Source: Hippopus hippopus
Lineage: Eukaryota; Mollusca; Bivalvia; Cardiida; Cardiidae
Direction: 5' to 3'
Assembly (NCBI GenBank): GCA_946811185.2
Contig: OX328096.1
Coordinates: 20,959,881 to 21,023,880 of the forward strand
Length of the DNA: 64,000 nt
Positions 45,344 through 57,500 of the stretch are shown one piece after another. Under the pieces are notes generated by a model. It was given only the letters and a program-made list of their open reading frames with translations, did not search any database and was not told the DNA's origin. The stretch's first letter is position 1, and every line of letters starts with the position of its first letter. Position numbers and translations under genes: made by a program.

Positions 45344-45349
45344 CACGTG
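45344..45349. promoter_or_regulatory. E-box CACGTG
   Basis: Canonical CACGTG between the NRF-1-like palindrome and an ETS-like core. A chance match is possible for a 6-mer, but its place in a 343-bp promoter gives it some weight. Confidence 0.35.
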
Positions 45350-45415
45350 TTCCGGTTGTTTTGGGAAAATCCCGAAGTCGGAGGTTGAGTGGTCCTAAAA
45401 CACATGGCTGTGAGA

Positions 45416-45425
45416 TATATAAAAA
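45416..45425 (+). promoter_or_regulatory. TATA-like box on the NAF1 side
   Basis: TATATAAAAA on the plus strand, 167 bp before the NAF1 ATG, which would place transcription start near 45450 and leave a 5' UTR of about 140 bases. No comparable string faces TIMM23. Confidence 0.4.
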
Positions 45426-45591
45426 GATCGCAGGTTGAACACTCAACTATTTTCTTCTTTTGTGTTTTCCATACATTCTGACAGCTAGTCAGCTGGACTT
45501 GTTAGAAGCTTATGAACTACTGTGAATTTGGGATACCTTTTGATAATTCAGAATTTGTGCAGAGATAAACAATTTACGATACAATTCAAGA

Positions 45592-48500
45592 ATGGAGATC
45601 CCAACAGCTGGAATGACAACTGCATCTGAAGAAGCCATGTGTCAGTATGAAACTCTGGGGAGTCAAGAAAGCACAAATAATGAAACATGTGACGAAAGAC
45701 ACGAGCGTCCTGAGGATAATAAATCGGAAACTTCATCTATGGCAAATGAGTGTGTGCATGACACACAAGTTTCTGAACAGACCTCAGAAAATCTAGATGA
45801 TGCACAAAATTCTAATCAGACTTTAGAAAGAACTGCAGAAAAAGTTTACAGTGACTCAAAGGTCAGTTACATGTCAGATGCTACAGAATCCAAAGAACCC
45901 ACAAGCATGGAGTATAGGGTAACGGAGAAGACTTTGACAGTTGATGATTCAAGTGATACGGATGACGACTCTGATGACAGCAGTGATGCCGACAGCAACC
46001 AAGATGCAGCAAAAACAATTAACAGGTATACTACTACCTTCAATCTGAAGGTATGCTTGGATGTTATTTTTGAGATTGTTTCTACGCTCACCTTGACAGC
46101 AGCCATCCTTTAACTCTCTACCACACAACCCAACGTTTTCACGACCCTGAGAAAGAAGCCTGTTGAAAAAGTTTTGGGAAAAGGAGAAAATGTTGGTTAG
46201 CAGCATTTTCTCCTTTTCCCTCAATGTTTTCTACCCTTCCCAAAACTAATTCCAATTTTTAAGTCACTTATTTTGTCATCTGCAAATGCTTTCAATTTGG
46301 ACAGGTCTAAAATTTTGTACTTCGATAAAAGAGATGCTTCTGGAAATATCAGAATCTTACTGGTCATCTTTCAACAGGGTTTTCCATGACACATAAATCC
46401 TGCGTCAATGACACGGTTTTAACTCAAAGGACCCCCAAGATAAATAACAGTGCGTCATCAATGACGCAACTTTCCAAAATTTAAATCATCTAGGAAATTG
46501 AATAAATCGTCATAAATCCAAGTCTGTTCTTGCTTCAGTATCTCAGATGAACGCCGTTCTTTTATTAACCACAGAGTTTATTTTAGATAAAAGTGGTTTT
46601 CCGGTAATTTATTTATGGAATAAGACTGGTTTACGCATTATTACCATAAAGTATAGTATACAGTAACTGTTGTCATAAATACAAGCCCAGTCAAAATCAT
46701 AGTTGGGTTCTCTGTAATTCATAGCTTTTTTCACGCAACTTCCAGTAGATAAAAGAACACAATACCAGTCTGTTCTGTTCGAGAAAAATAATGTCATGAT
46801 GAAGTAAACAGTAGCATTCTATCTTATCGTCTGCTTCCCACAGCTGCCGATCACGCCACATCAAGCAGCGATTTGGACGAGAATGTATTATCTGTCAAAA
46901 ATGGAAGTCAAGCTTTCTGTCAGAAATGACTTAACTTTCTTGGAGTTTAAAGGTGAAATGTATTGTAATCCGTGCTTGAAGAGGAAGAGACCCATTTATT
47001 TTGACCCCCAAAAGTTAAAGAAATGACCCACAACTAAAGAGGCAGGGGGTCAAAATGACCCCCAATTTTTAATGCTGAAGGAAAACCCTGTTTCAGCCAG
47101 ATGTATGTGTCTAAAATCTGCTTGTCAGCTATTAGAATGGAAGTGGATTGATAGATAAATGATCTTAGTCCATGTTGACACCAAGTTTTGTACAGGGTTT
47201 TTCTTGATCTTTTTAGCTCACCTGAGCACAACATGCTCAAGGGGAGCTCTTAGGATCACCCTGTGTCCGTTGTGCGTCGTCCGTTGTGAGTCGTTAACAA
47301 TTCTTTAAACATCATCTCCTCCTAAACCACTAGGCCAACGTCAACCAAACCTGGCAGAAATGTTTCTTGGGAGGTCCTCTTTAAAAAATGTTCATAGAAT
47401 TTGATTCCATCAAAAACTCTGGTTACCATGGCAACCAAATGGAATTTTCTAAGAAATTCTTTAAAAATCTTCTCCTCTGAAACCGCTGGTCAGATTTTGA
47501 AATAATTTCACAAAAATGTTCCATTTGGTGACCCTTTTCAAAAATTGTTCGCGAAATTTTGATCCGTTGAAAAACATGGCCATGGGGGGGGGGGGGGGGC
47601 TTTGCACTGTATGGACTTAAAGAAATTCTTTGATTCTTCTTCTCTTAAACCACTTGTCAGATTTTGAAATAATTTCACAGAAATGTCCCTTGGATGTCCC
47701 TTTTGAAAAACTGTTGTGAAATTTTAATCTGTCAAAAAACATGGCTGTGGTGGTGGGGGACTATCTGCACTATACGGACATGAAGAAATTCTTAAAAATT
47801 CTTCTTCTATGAAACCACTGGTCAGATTTTGAAATAATTTCACAGAAATGATCCTTTGGTGCCAAATTATGCCCCTTTTTTGACTTAGAATTTTAACGTA
47901 CTATCCAGCACCCAACAGCCAGTTGTTGGCACCCGCATGCGGTGCTCTTGTTTTTTTTTTATTGAAGTTATTGAAGAAAAAGTTTTGGAATAACAAAAAA
48001 GAATTGGCTATGGTCCTCTCAAAAATTCAGGGCCAACTTGGCCCTCTTGTTGTATTTTACCATTATTTTGATATAAACACATCTGGTTAACTTGTAAACA
48101 AACACTAATTAAAAATTCAGTAAATTGCACATGCATGGTCAATTTCATTTGGAACAACAGAACCGTATGATTGGCAATTTAAGCATGAAGTATGACTCCT
48201 CATAAATTCATACTTTCGGTACATTTAATTTCCTTTTCCATGTCCATGTTGATAAAACAGAAAAGCCAATACAGTGTGAAAAAATGACTTTAATTGACTT
48301 CCAGAACAAGCACAGCAAATGTCAAGCCTACTTTCAATTTCCTTTCAAGTGGGCAAATAGTAATTCACATTTTAAAACTGGAAATTTTGCAAGTAGGTAA
48401 CAGTTATATTTTGCAAATGTTCTGGTGTTTTTGTTAAAATCAATAAATACCATATAGATCAAGGACCTTGTCATAGCAGAAAACAAATATGTTGATGCTT

Positions 48501-51500
48501 AACTCTGTTTGAAGTGCGGCGGGAATGATCAGGTTTCTATGAGAAGCATGTAAAGACGGTTTAGGGACAAGCGTAGACACAATCAAACAGACAACATCGG
48601 AGTATGCCTCCGAATTGGGGGTATAATAAATTACTTCCTTAGATGTTTGAAAAAATAAAAAATGAATAAACTGATTAACCCTGTACCAAACAACAAATTT
48701 TTAGACATATGCAAATTGAAAGCATTGGCAGACAACTACATCATTTTGGCTAAGTAATTGAAATTTGTTGACATTGAAAGGACAGAAAACATTGTGGAAA
48801 AAGGAGAAAATGGTGGTTATCAGAATACTTCTTTTCCTACAATTTTTCAAAAGCCATAATCTTCAGAGTCATTAAAAGTTTTGATTGTGGTAAAGGTTTA
48901 ACTGGATGAATTAGCAGCAGGTGACTTTGTAAGCATTTATGTAAAGTAGGGATTATCAACATGGTTCAGGTTGATTAATGAGTACATGTGAAAACATTGT
49001 GGGAAAGAGGAAAAAATGCTCATCATAAGCAACTTTTTCTTGCTACTATGTTCATAAAAATGAGCTGTTGCAAAGCAGGGAGTGCTGGTACTTCTAATAA
49101 GATAGGCTTGATGCCTCTTTCATGTGCAATCATTAACCCTTTACCAAACAATCCTGTTTTAACAGTAATGAAAAAAGCTTTTAAATGCACCGTGTGAAAA
49201 AGAAAATGCTGTATACAAGCATTTTCTCATTTTCCAACAATGCTGTAAATTAGTTCCCAGATGAATGCCATCATATCATCCAAGTTTAGTTTTTGTCCAG
49301 CAAAAGTCTGCAATATGGTTAAGTATGAGATTTTGATGAGTGTTCAAGACTTAGAGTATTACATGGAGTTTCTTTCATCAGCTTGTGGTTAATATGGGGA
49401 AATATTTGCCGAAAAAGGGAAAGGTATGCGAAAATAACGAGTGCCGTAAGGCACGAGTTATTTTCGCGGACCTTTCCCTTTTTCGGCAAATATTTCCCCA
49501 TATTAACCACAAGCTGATGAAATAAATTATATATTATATTTCCTCTGATTATTTTGTCAACGAATGCCACTTTTAAAACTTAAAAACTTAAAAAAGTAGT
49601 TCCAGATTTTCGGCAGGAGGAAAATATTCACTGTGACGGGGAAATAATTCCCCCCAGCTTAAATTACAACATTTCTTTACCCGTAACATTTCTAAAAATA
49701 GACACATTAAATATAATATATTGGTTTCTTCTTCTCTTTTCAGAACAATAACATCTGAAAGAGATTTCTCTCCTGAAAGGAAAGTAAAGCTGAACAGGCA
49801 TGGATTTGAAGATATGAGAACTAAAGGGGAACTCATGCCTGAGGTAAAAAGAACTTAATTTTTGAAACTTGTCAGATGATCATGAATGGTGCTGTCATAA
49901 AAAAATCCATTTACCTGTCTGTACAATCCTGTGTTTTTATGACTCTGAGAAACTTGCCCTAAACAGTGCATTTGAAATTTAAGCATGATTAGAAAAATGC
50001 AGATTTTTACAATATTAAAGGGACCAGATTTAAGAACATACCAAACCTTCACATACTAAACCTTAACTAATGTTGAATATCCAGATTTTATAAGGATGCT
50101 TCAAAATTGTCCTTTTTCAGGAGGACTGCCTTATTCATATTCATGCTTGTTCAATTTATATATGAACCATGCTTAATGCATCTGCGAAAAGTATCGACCC
50201 AGGTTAGCCTGCGCAGTCTGTACAGGCTGACCTGGGCTGAAACTCACCATTGGTCGCTATTAGTCAATTTTCTGTATGGCCAAGGCCTGATCTACCTCAT
50301 GATTAAGTCGTTTGTAAAAAATGTGGCTATTTTGGATAGATAAGTATGTGATTGCTTGCTTTGGTATCATGCATCACAGAGATGCATTAACGCCCCTCTT
50401 CACAGAGCATGGCTCAAATGGTTTGAGTACTAGAAATTGTGTTACACATTGATCAGGAATTACCTCCCTTGGAAGAACTAACAATAACAGTGGATGAGAC
50501 AGTGGAGATGGTTGAAGTTGGAACAGTTGCCAGTATTGTTGGTGTTTTAGGTAAGTCTACATTTGAGCGGCACTCTGGCTAAAGGCAGTTCAACCCTTCA
50601 CCACACTATTCTGGCTTTTAATGACCCTGAAAAAGAGACCTTTGTCTGTCATTTAGTAAAGGGTAAATGCATCTCATTGATGCATCATACCAAGTAAGTC
50701 ATCATGTAATTATGGATCCATATGACCAGTCTTACAACATACTGAATCCTGTGGTAGAGTGGTACTTCAAGGTGCAGAAAATTTTCAAACACCGAAAAGT
50801 TTCCACCCATGTCAGCCTGCGCAGTCAGGGCAGGCTGACATGGGTCAATACTTTTTGCTGATGCATGATACCCCTTTTTGCAGAGCATGGCTCATTTATA
50901 AAGTGGTAAGTCATGTTTCCAACTTCTAACTTGGAAGATTGGAGTTACAACTTGTAAGGTATTGCAACATGAATGACATACAGTTTAACACTTCACCACA
51001 CTATCCACAGTTTTGAAGAAGGCTATTAATGAAAACATTGCAGGAAAAGGAGAAAATTCTGGAAACGAGCAAATTTTCCTTCTCTTCCAAGGACTAATCC
51101 CATTATTTGAGTGGAATTTAATTTATGTTTTGCAATTGCTTTTAATTTGGACCAGTCTAAATTTTTTTTTGTTTGGTAAAGAGTTAAAATTTATATTGAA
51201 TATCAGCAAATGAGATTAAACCATTAACAGATTGTGAAACATAAATAAAATATTGTTGAAAATGGTGGGAATGGTAGTAAATCAGATCAGTGATAATGTT
51301 GTTCAAAACTTTTTTTCAAATTGCAGAATTAAATTGTAGTGAGGAGTTGTAAACTTGTTTGACTTGGGCTCCATGAAAGTTTGGTAGACAAACAAATAAC
51401 AATAGCTTCAGCTTCAGTGACTGATTCTATCAGTTGAGGCTTATTTATTTGAGTCATGTTCTATGGAAAGGGGGTTTGATGCATATGCTGAAAGTATCGT

Positions 51501-54500
51501 CCCATGTCAGCCTGCGCAGTCCATGCAGGCTGACACGATAAAAATTTTATGGGTCTGTTTTCTGCTTGTCAAAGTACCAGCCTAACTCACGATTCAGCCA
51601 GTTGTCAGACAAAACTGATTCCATGGATTTATATTTATGTGATGACTTGCTTGGTATAATGCATCACAGTGGTGTATTAAAGTATTGACTCGGGTCAGCC
51701 TGCACAGTCTATGCAGGCTGACTGGGATCAAAGCTTTATGTGTCAATTTTCTGCTTGTCAAAGTACCAATCTAACTCATGACTCAGTTGTTAGACAAAAC
51801 TGATTTTATTGATTTATTATTCTGTGATGACTTGCTTGGAGTAATGCATCACAGTGGTGTATTAAGCCCGATTTTGTCAGAGCATGGCCCAGTTTTATTT
51901 GACATCTGAAAAGGTGTCACTGTTATTTGGTAAAGTCTACATTTTTTTCATGTGGTAAAAAGTTATCTACAGTAGACTACTTCAAATATATATTCATTAA
52001 TTTAAGAAAATGATTGTGTTAACTGTTTACCAAACGACAAAATTTTAGACTGGTCCAAATTGAAAGCACTTGCAGACGACAGAATAAACGTAACTCAAAA
52101 ATTGAAATTTGTTTCCAGCAGAGTAGAAAACATTGTGGGAAAAGGAGAAAATGCTGGTTACCAGCATTTTCTCCTTTTCCCACAATGTTTTCAAAAGTCT
52201 TCTATCTCTGGGTCGTAAAAACCAGGGATTGTTTGGTAAAGGGTTAACTGTAAGAGTGTCACGCATATAAAATTGCAGTTCAGGACCAAGACCCAAAAAT
52301 TGCATTTGCTTGGCTGCTTTCGGTCACGTTATCTCAGCATAGAGGACAGTGCAGATGAAAGATTATTGGTGCCAAAGGCCCTTTTATGGTTATGACATTG
52401 AATTTTTCAGTGATAGTTCAATCAGGAGATAATGTTCCACCACTAAATGATGACACAATCCTGTTTGTGGAGGGACACAAGGTCTTGGGGCAGGTAAGTA
52501 AATTTCTTATTGTTATGTACCATTTTTGGAATGGAAAAATTATTGTGGACAAGAATAATTACATTACAAAGAAATATTACAAAAAATCATCTGAGTGAAT
52601 TCACTCTTTAACTCTTTAACAAACAACACAATTTTAGATTGGTCCAAAATTGTAAGAATTTGCATACGACAAATTAGCAATGGCTCAGATGGTGAGGTTT
52701 GTCTCTGATAGGATAGAAAACATTATGGGCAAAGGAGAAAATGCTGGTTACCTTTTTTCCAGGTTCAGTAAACAATCAGGAATGTTAGTAAATGGGTTAA
52801 TTAGCTGATTTGAGAAGATTATTATAGCAAATGCATACTGAAATCAAAGGTGTCAAAAAGAAAGCAGGTGCTCATTTTAAAGTCAGAGAAGTAAAACCTC
52901 ATGTTTTCTATCTGAAAATGGGTTGATTGATCTGAAGGTCATAGTTACTTGTGACTATTTGCAGATTTCCTTCTGATTTGGTATTGTTGACATTTGCGTA
53001 AATGTTGTCAGATTTACTTCTTTATTCCTTTACTGAAAGACAACATGTTAGATTTGTCCATATTAAAATCATCTGCGGAAAAAGAGTTAATTATGAATCA
53101 AAAACTGAAATTTGTCTGATAGGATAGAGAAATAGTGGGAAAAGGAGAAAATACTTGATACACGTATATCATTTTCTTCCAATGATGTTTTTAAATGCTG
53201 TCTTCCTGGAAGAAATATTACTAGATAAACTCATCCATGTTGAAACTGTTAGCAGACAACAAAATGGATGCTTCTTTGATGATAGGCTATGTCTTTTAAT
53301 AAGTTTTGAACATTAGGGAAAAGGAGAAAATATCGGTTAACTGGCATTTTCAAGTTTGTTTGATCAAGGGTTAAAAGCATTAGCTTGGTATAGGCTCACA
53401 TCCACAGATATGTACCCAATTTTCATTGTATCTTTCTCAGGTTTTTGAGGTGTTTGGACCAGTGAAGACTCCATGGTATTCCATTCGTTTTAATGATGCA
53501 GGAAATATTGAAACAAAAGGAATCAAACCTGGCACTAAAGTATACTGTGCCCCAAAGGAAGACTCCTTCACTAAATTTGTGTTTGTGGACAGCATTAAAA
53601 GGTTTTTTACAATTGTAGATATATTTGAGCCATGCCCAGCAAATCTTCACATAATCTTGGACCCATGACATACATTTTGTCAAGCAACCAACTGAATTAT
53701 GAGTAGACTGAAACTTTGCAATGCAGAAAGTTAACCTGTAGCAAAAAGGTTCGACTGACCTGGATCGATACTCTTTGAGGTGCAATAAACCACCTTTTTA
53801 CAGAGCATATCTCATTTCTGGACAATCACTCCCAGTTTACTGCACCTAAGTACAAAGTGCTCAATGCCAGTGCCCTAAACCAATTGGCCCACTTGGATGA
53901 ACGCTTTACAAAACAAAAAAATTAGACTTCTCCATATTGAAAGCATTGTAGAAAACAAAATAAATATGACTTAAAAGCTATAAGTTGTCCTTGAAAGGAT
54001 TTAGAACATTGTGAGTGAAGGAAAAATGTTGCTGACCAGCATTTGCTCCTTTGTTCACAATGACATTTTCCTAAGGGATTAAGAAATTGTTGGTACAGGG
54101 TAAAGTATATCACAGAATATTGGCAGTGTAGATCTGTGCAGTTTAAATTTCCTTTTACACTGTGCAAAGGTAAGTTTTTTTTTTGTGTGTGTTATTTCAG
54201 TCATAAGGTCAAGCAATACTTACTATCGCAAGTCCAATACAGTTATCTCTTCTATTGAGCACTTTTGTGCATATATAGTAAGAAAATGAACAAGTGTGAT
54301 ATGTTTGGAACCTACATCGTGACTGTCACATAGCCTACTTATTAGACACTGTATCTCAATGCAATGTGCATGTGTTAGCACAGATGGTTGTGTTTGATTG
54401 TACTTCATAATATGATGCAATTGATTTTGTTTACATGCTATCCCGGTAGTAGGTCTAAACACACCTTCAACTTGAAGGGTTCAACTAATGGAATTACGGT

Positions 54501-57500
54501 AAGAAAAGTTTGAAACAAAAAGTAGTCCCTTGATCTGTAGCTTAATCTTTGTCTTTATTTCAGGATCAAAGGTTCAGATGCATCATGGGAAGATAATAAC
54601 GAGCCACCAGAAAAGGTAAAACTACAAATGCAAATGGAAGTTAGAGAATCTTACATGAGTGTTTATGTATAATCATTTTTATCAAACGAGTTGACTAAAA
54701 TTATATGGCGTGAGCTTTGGCAAGCATGATATACATTTTTGTCAATGAGTTTTACAAAAATGATAATACATAAACATGAATGTGAGATTCTATTTATCAC
54801 ATGAAATGAATGACAGACAGAAAAGTATCCTGCATCATCATCTTTAGTCTACATATCATCCACGGGTCCATGTTTACAGTTGTATTTCGGTTTGAAATGT
54901 GCACATACACAAGTAGACAGCTCTTTGACATTTATGCCGAAATTAGAATGAAACAGTTTCTAGGGGGGATTTGACCATTTTTGCCTCAAGTTTTGTTGGA
55001 ATGTGCCCTAGTAGGGCATCATTTACTGATTAACCCTTTACCACACAATCCCGAGTTTTAACGACCCTGAGGCAGAGGCCTTTCTAAAACATTGTGGGAA
55101 AAGGAGAAAATGCTAGTAACCAGCATTTTCTCCTTTTCTCACAATGTTTTCTAACCTTCACGAATCAAAATTCACTTTTTGAGTCACATTTATTTTGTCG
55201 TCTGCAAATACTTAAAATTTGGATTAGTCTAAAAGTTTGCCGTTTGGTAAAGAGTTAAACCAAGGAACAAAATTACTAAGCAAGCTCTAGTCATGGAACT
55301 GTTTAGATACTATTGAAAGTAACCTGAAACACCAATCAAACAATAAATAGGTTATTTTGAGTGTTAAAACAGTCTTTAATCACTGAATCTTATGGATCTT
55401 CTGGCTGAATGAGATAGAAATTACAGTAATTAAATTGCCCATGAGACAGAGCTACAAGCTTCAGTAATATCCAATCCGTTCTCTGTGAAAAGGTGGCATT
55501 TTGTTTCTGCAAAAAGCTTCTACCCATGTTAGCCTGCACAGTACATGCAGGCTGACATGGGTTGAAACTTTTTGTTATTTGTAGTTTTCTGCATATCAAA
55601 GGACCATTCTACCTCCATATCCAGTCAATTGTTAGACTAAATGGAATTAGTGGATCAGTAATTTGTTGATGACTTGCTTGGTACATAATACATCACATAC
55701 AAGCATTAAACCCCCGTCTACCAGGAATTGGGTTAACCCTACAAAGTCAGCTGTTTCCAAGAAGCCTTTCAGCTGTTTCCATCTGATTGGTCAAATGATA
55801 GTGAGGCTAACTGTGCATTCAAACTCCTGAAGAGCTAATTGTTTTACAACAAAGGTTTATTCTGACCAACCAGAGTATTGCATTATGACAATCATTACCA
55901 CTGGTGTTTATTACCAAAACATAATGCCCTGTAATTACGAATTTCAAATTATAAGAGATTCTTAGTTTTTTTTATACGAGTCATGCTTTGTGAAAAGGGG
56001 GCCTAATGCATCTGCAAAAAGTATCAACCCATGTCAGCCTGCAGAGTTCGTGCAGGCTGACATGGGTCGAAACTTTTTGCTATTGATCAATTTCCTGTAT
56101 GTCCAAGGCCAAGTCTACCTTCAGAGTCAGTCGGTTGTTAGACAAAATGGATTTTATGGGTCCATAATTATGTGTTGACTTGCTTGGTTTAATGCATCAG
56201 AGAGATGCATTAAGCCCCCTTTTGCCAGAGCCTAGTTCATATGTATATGTATTGTAACAGTTACAATACTGGCTTTTACTTAATGCAAACTATTTTTCAA
56301 AACTATTGATGTACAAAACTTTCTTGTGAAAAAAAGCACTGTGGAGAAAATCTATGCAGAATGGACAGTGCTAATCTTATATCCTCCACTCTGAATTGTA
56401 CACCTGCCTATAATGAACTTGTACTACAGTGAACATCCAAGTTTACCTTAGGAGATTAACTCTTTACCAAACAACAAAATTTTAGACCTGCCCAAATTGA
56501 GGCTTCTACGGATAACAAAATAATTGTGACTCCAAAACAGAAATTTGTTTTTTTGGAGGGGAAAAACATTGTTGGGAAAAGAGAAAATGTTGGCCCTTTG
56601 ACATGCAGAAAGTTTACAAATACATGTAGCAATAAGTTTTGACCCATGTCAGCCTGAGTGGACTGGGAGGCTGACATGGGTCAAAACTCAAAAGTTTTTG
56701 CAGATGCATTAAGCCCCCTTTTTTCATGGAGCATGGCTCATCTGTTTTTATGTTATCTGCAGTATCTGGAATTTTCTGATGATGAAGAAGAGAAAAGAGC
56801 GAAAGCCAAAAGGAAGAATAAAAAGAAAACGGGAGACTCTGGTGGGGATGAGGTACCAGATGGCAATATTCAGCAAAAGAAAAACAGAACAAATATGCAG
56901 TTCTGGCCACCACAGGGTAAAAAGTTTGAAAAATTGTTAACATTTTAACAAACAGTTCTGTGTTTTAACTACCCCAAAGAAGTTTGAAAACATTGTGGAT
57001 AAAGAAGGAAATGCTGGTAATCAGCATTTCCTTCTTTTTCCACAATGTTTTGTATGCTGTGAAATACAAATTTCATGTCTTGGTCAAAACCTAGGCCATA
57101 TAGGTCAAATTTCATGGGAAAGAAAAAAGTATACCCCAAAAGGTATAAAACAGAAGGTCACTGGGTCAGCCTTTATTAAAAAGCATTTTCTGCAGTCTTG
57201 CAGATATTTTTGCCCTTTATAATGCTAAATGTCTTTGGTCCTTCAGAAACACAACATTCATTCAGTGATGAAACTTGATAGGATTAAAAAGTGTTTTACT
57301 AGGATGATTCTATTTACAGATGATGCAAGTTCGAGGGACAACAGCTTACAGGGAAGAGGCCACAATCCTTTCAGGGGTCGCCCTAACCAACGAGGGAACA
57401 GTAATCTGACAGGCAGTTTCAGTCACAGGCTGTACCGTCCAAGGATGAACCATTCACAACAGGAACATTACAGATATTCTGCACAAACAAGTAACCAGTC

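Larger units (their letters stand above)
45249..45591. promoter_or_regulatory. shared bidirectional promoter of TIMM23 and NAF1
   Basis: Only 343 bp separate the two start codons, so both 5' UTRs and promoters must lie here or overlap. It is free of the foldback repeats that crowd the neighbouring introns. It contains an ETS/GABP-like site, an NRF-1-like palindrome, an E-box and a TATA-like string, listed separately. TIMM23 supplies mitochondrial import and NAF1 supplies snoRNP biogenesis, both growth-linked housekeeping functions, which fits shared control (inference). Confidence 0.8.

Noticed and set aside
46026..46113. Extension of NAF1 exon 1 to its in-frame stop, or use of the donor at 46048
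   Set aside because: Phase 2 is needed to enter exon 2; only the donor at 46025/46026 gives it.
49319..49570. Minus-strand frame of 83 residues
   Set aside because: Created by the symmetry of the 150-bp foldback.
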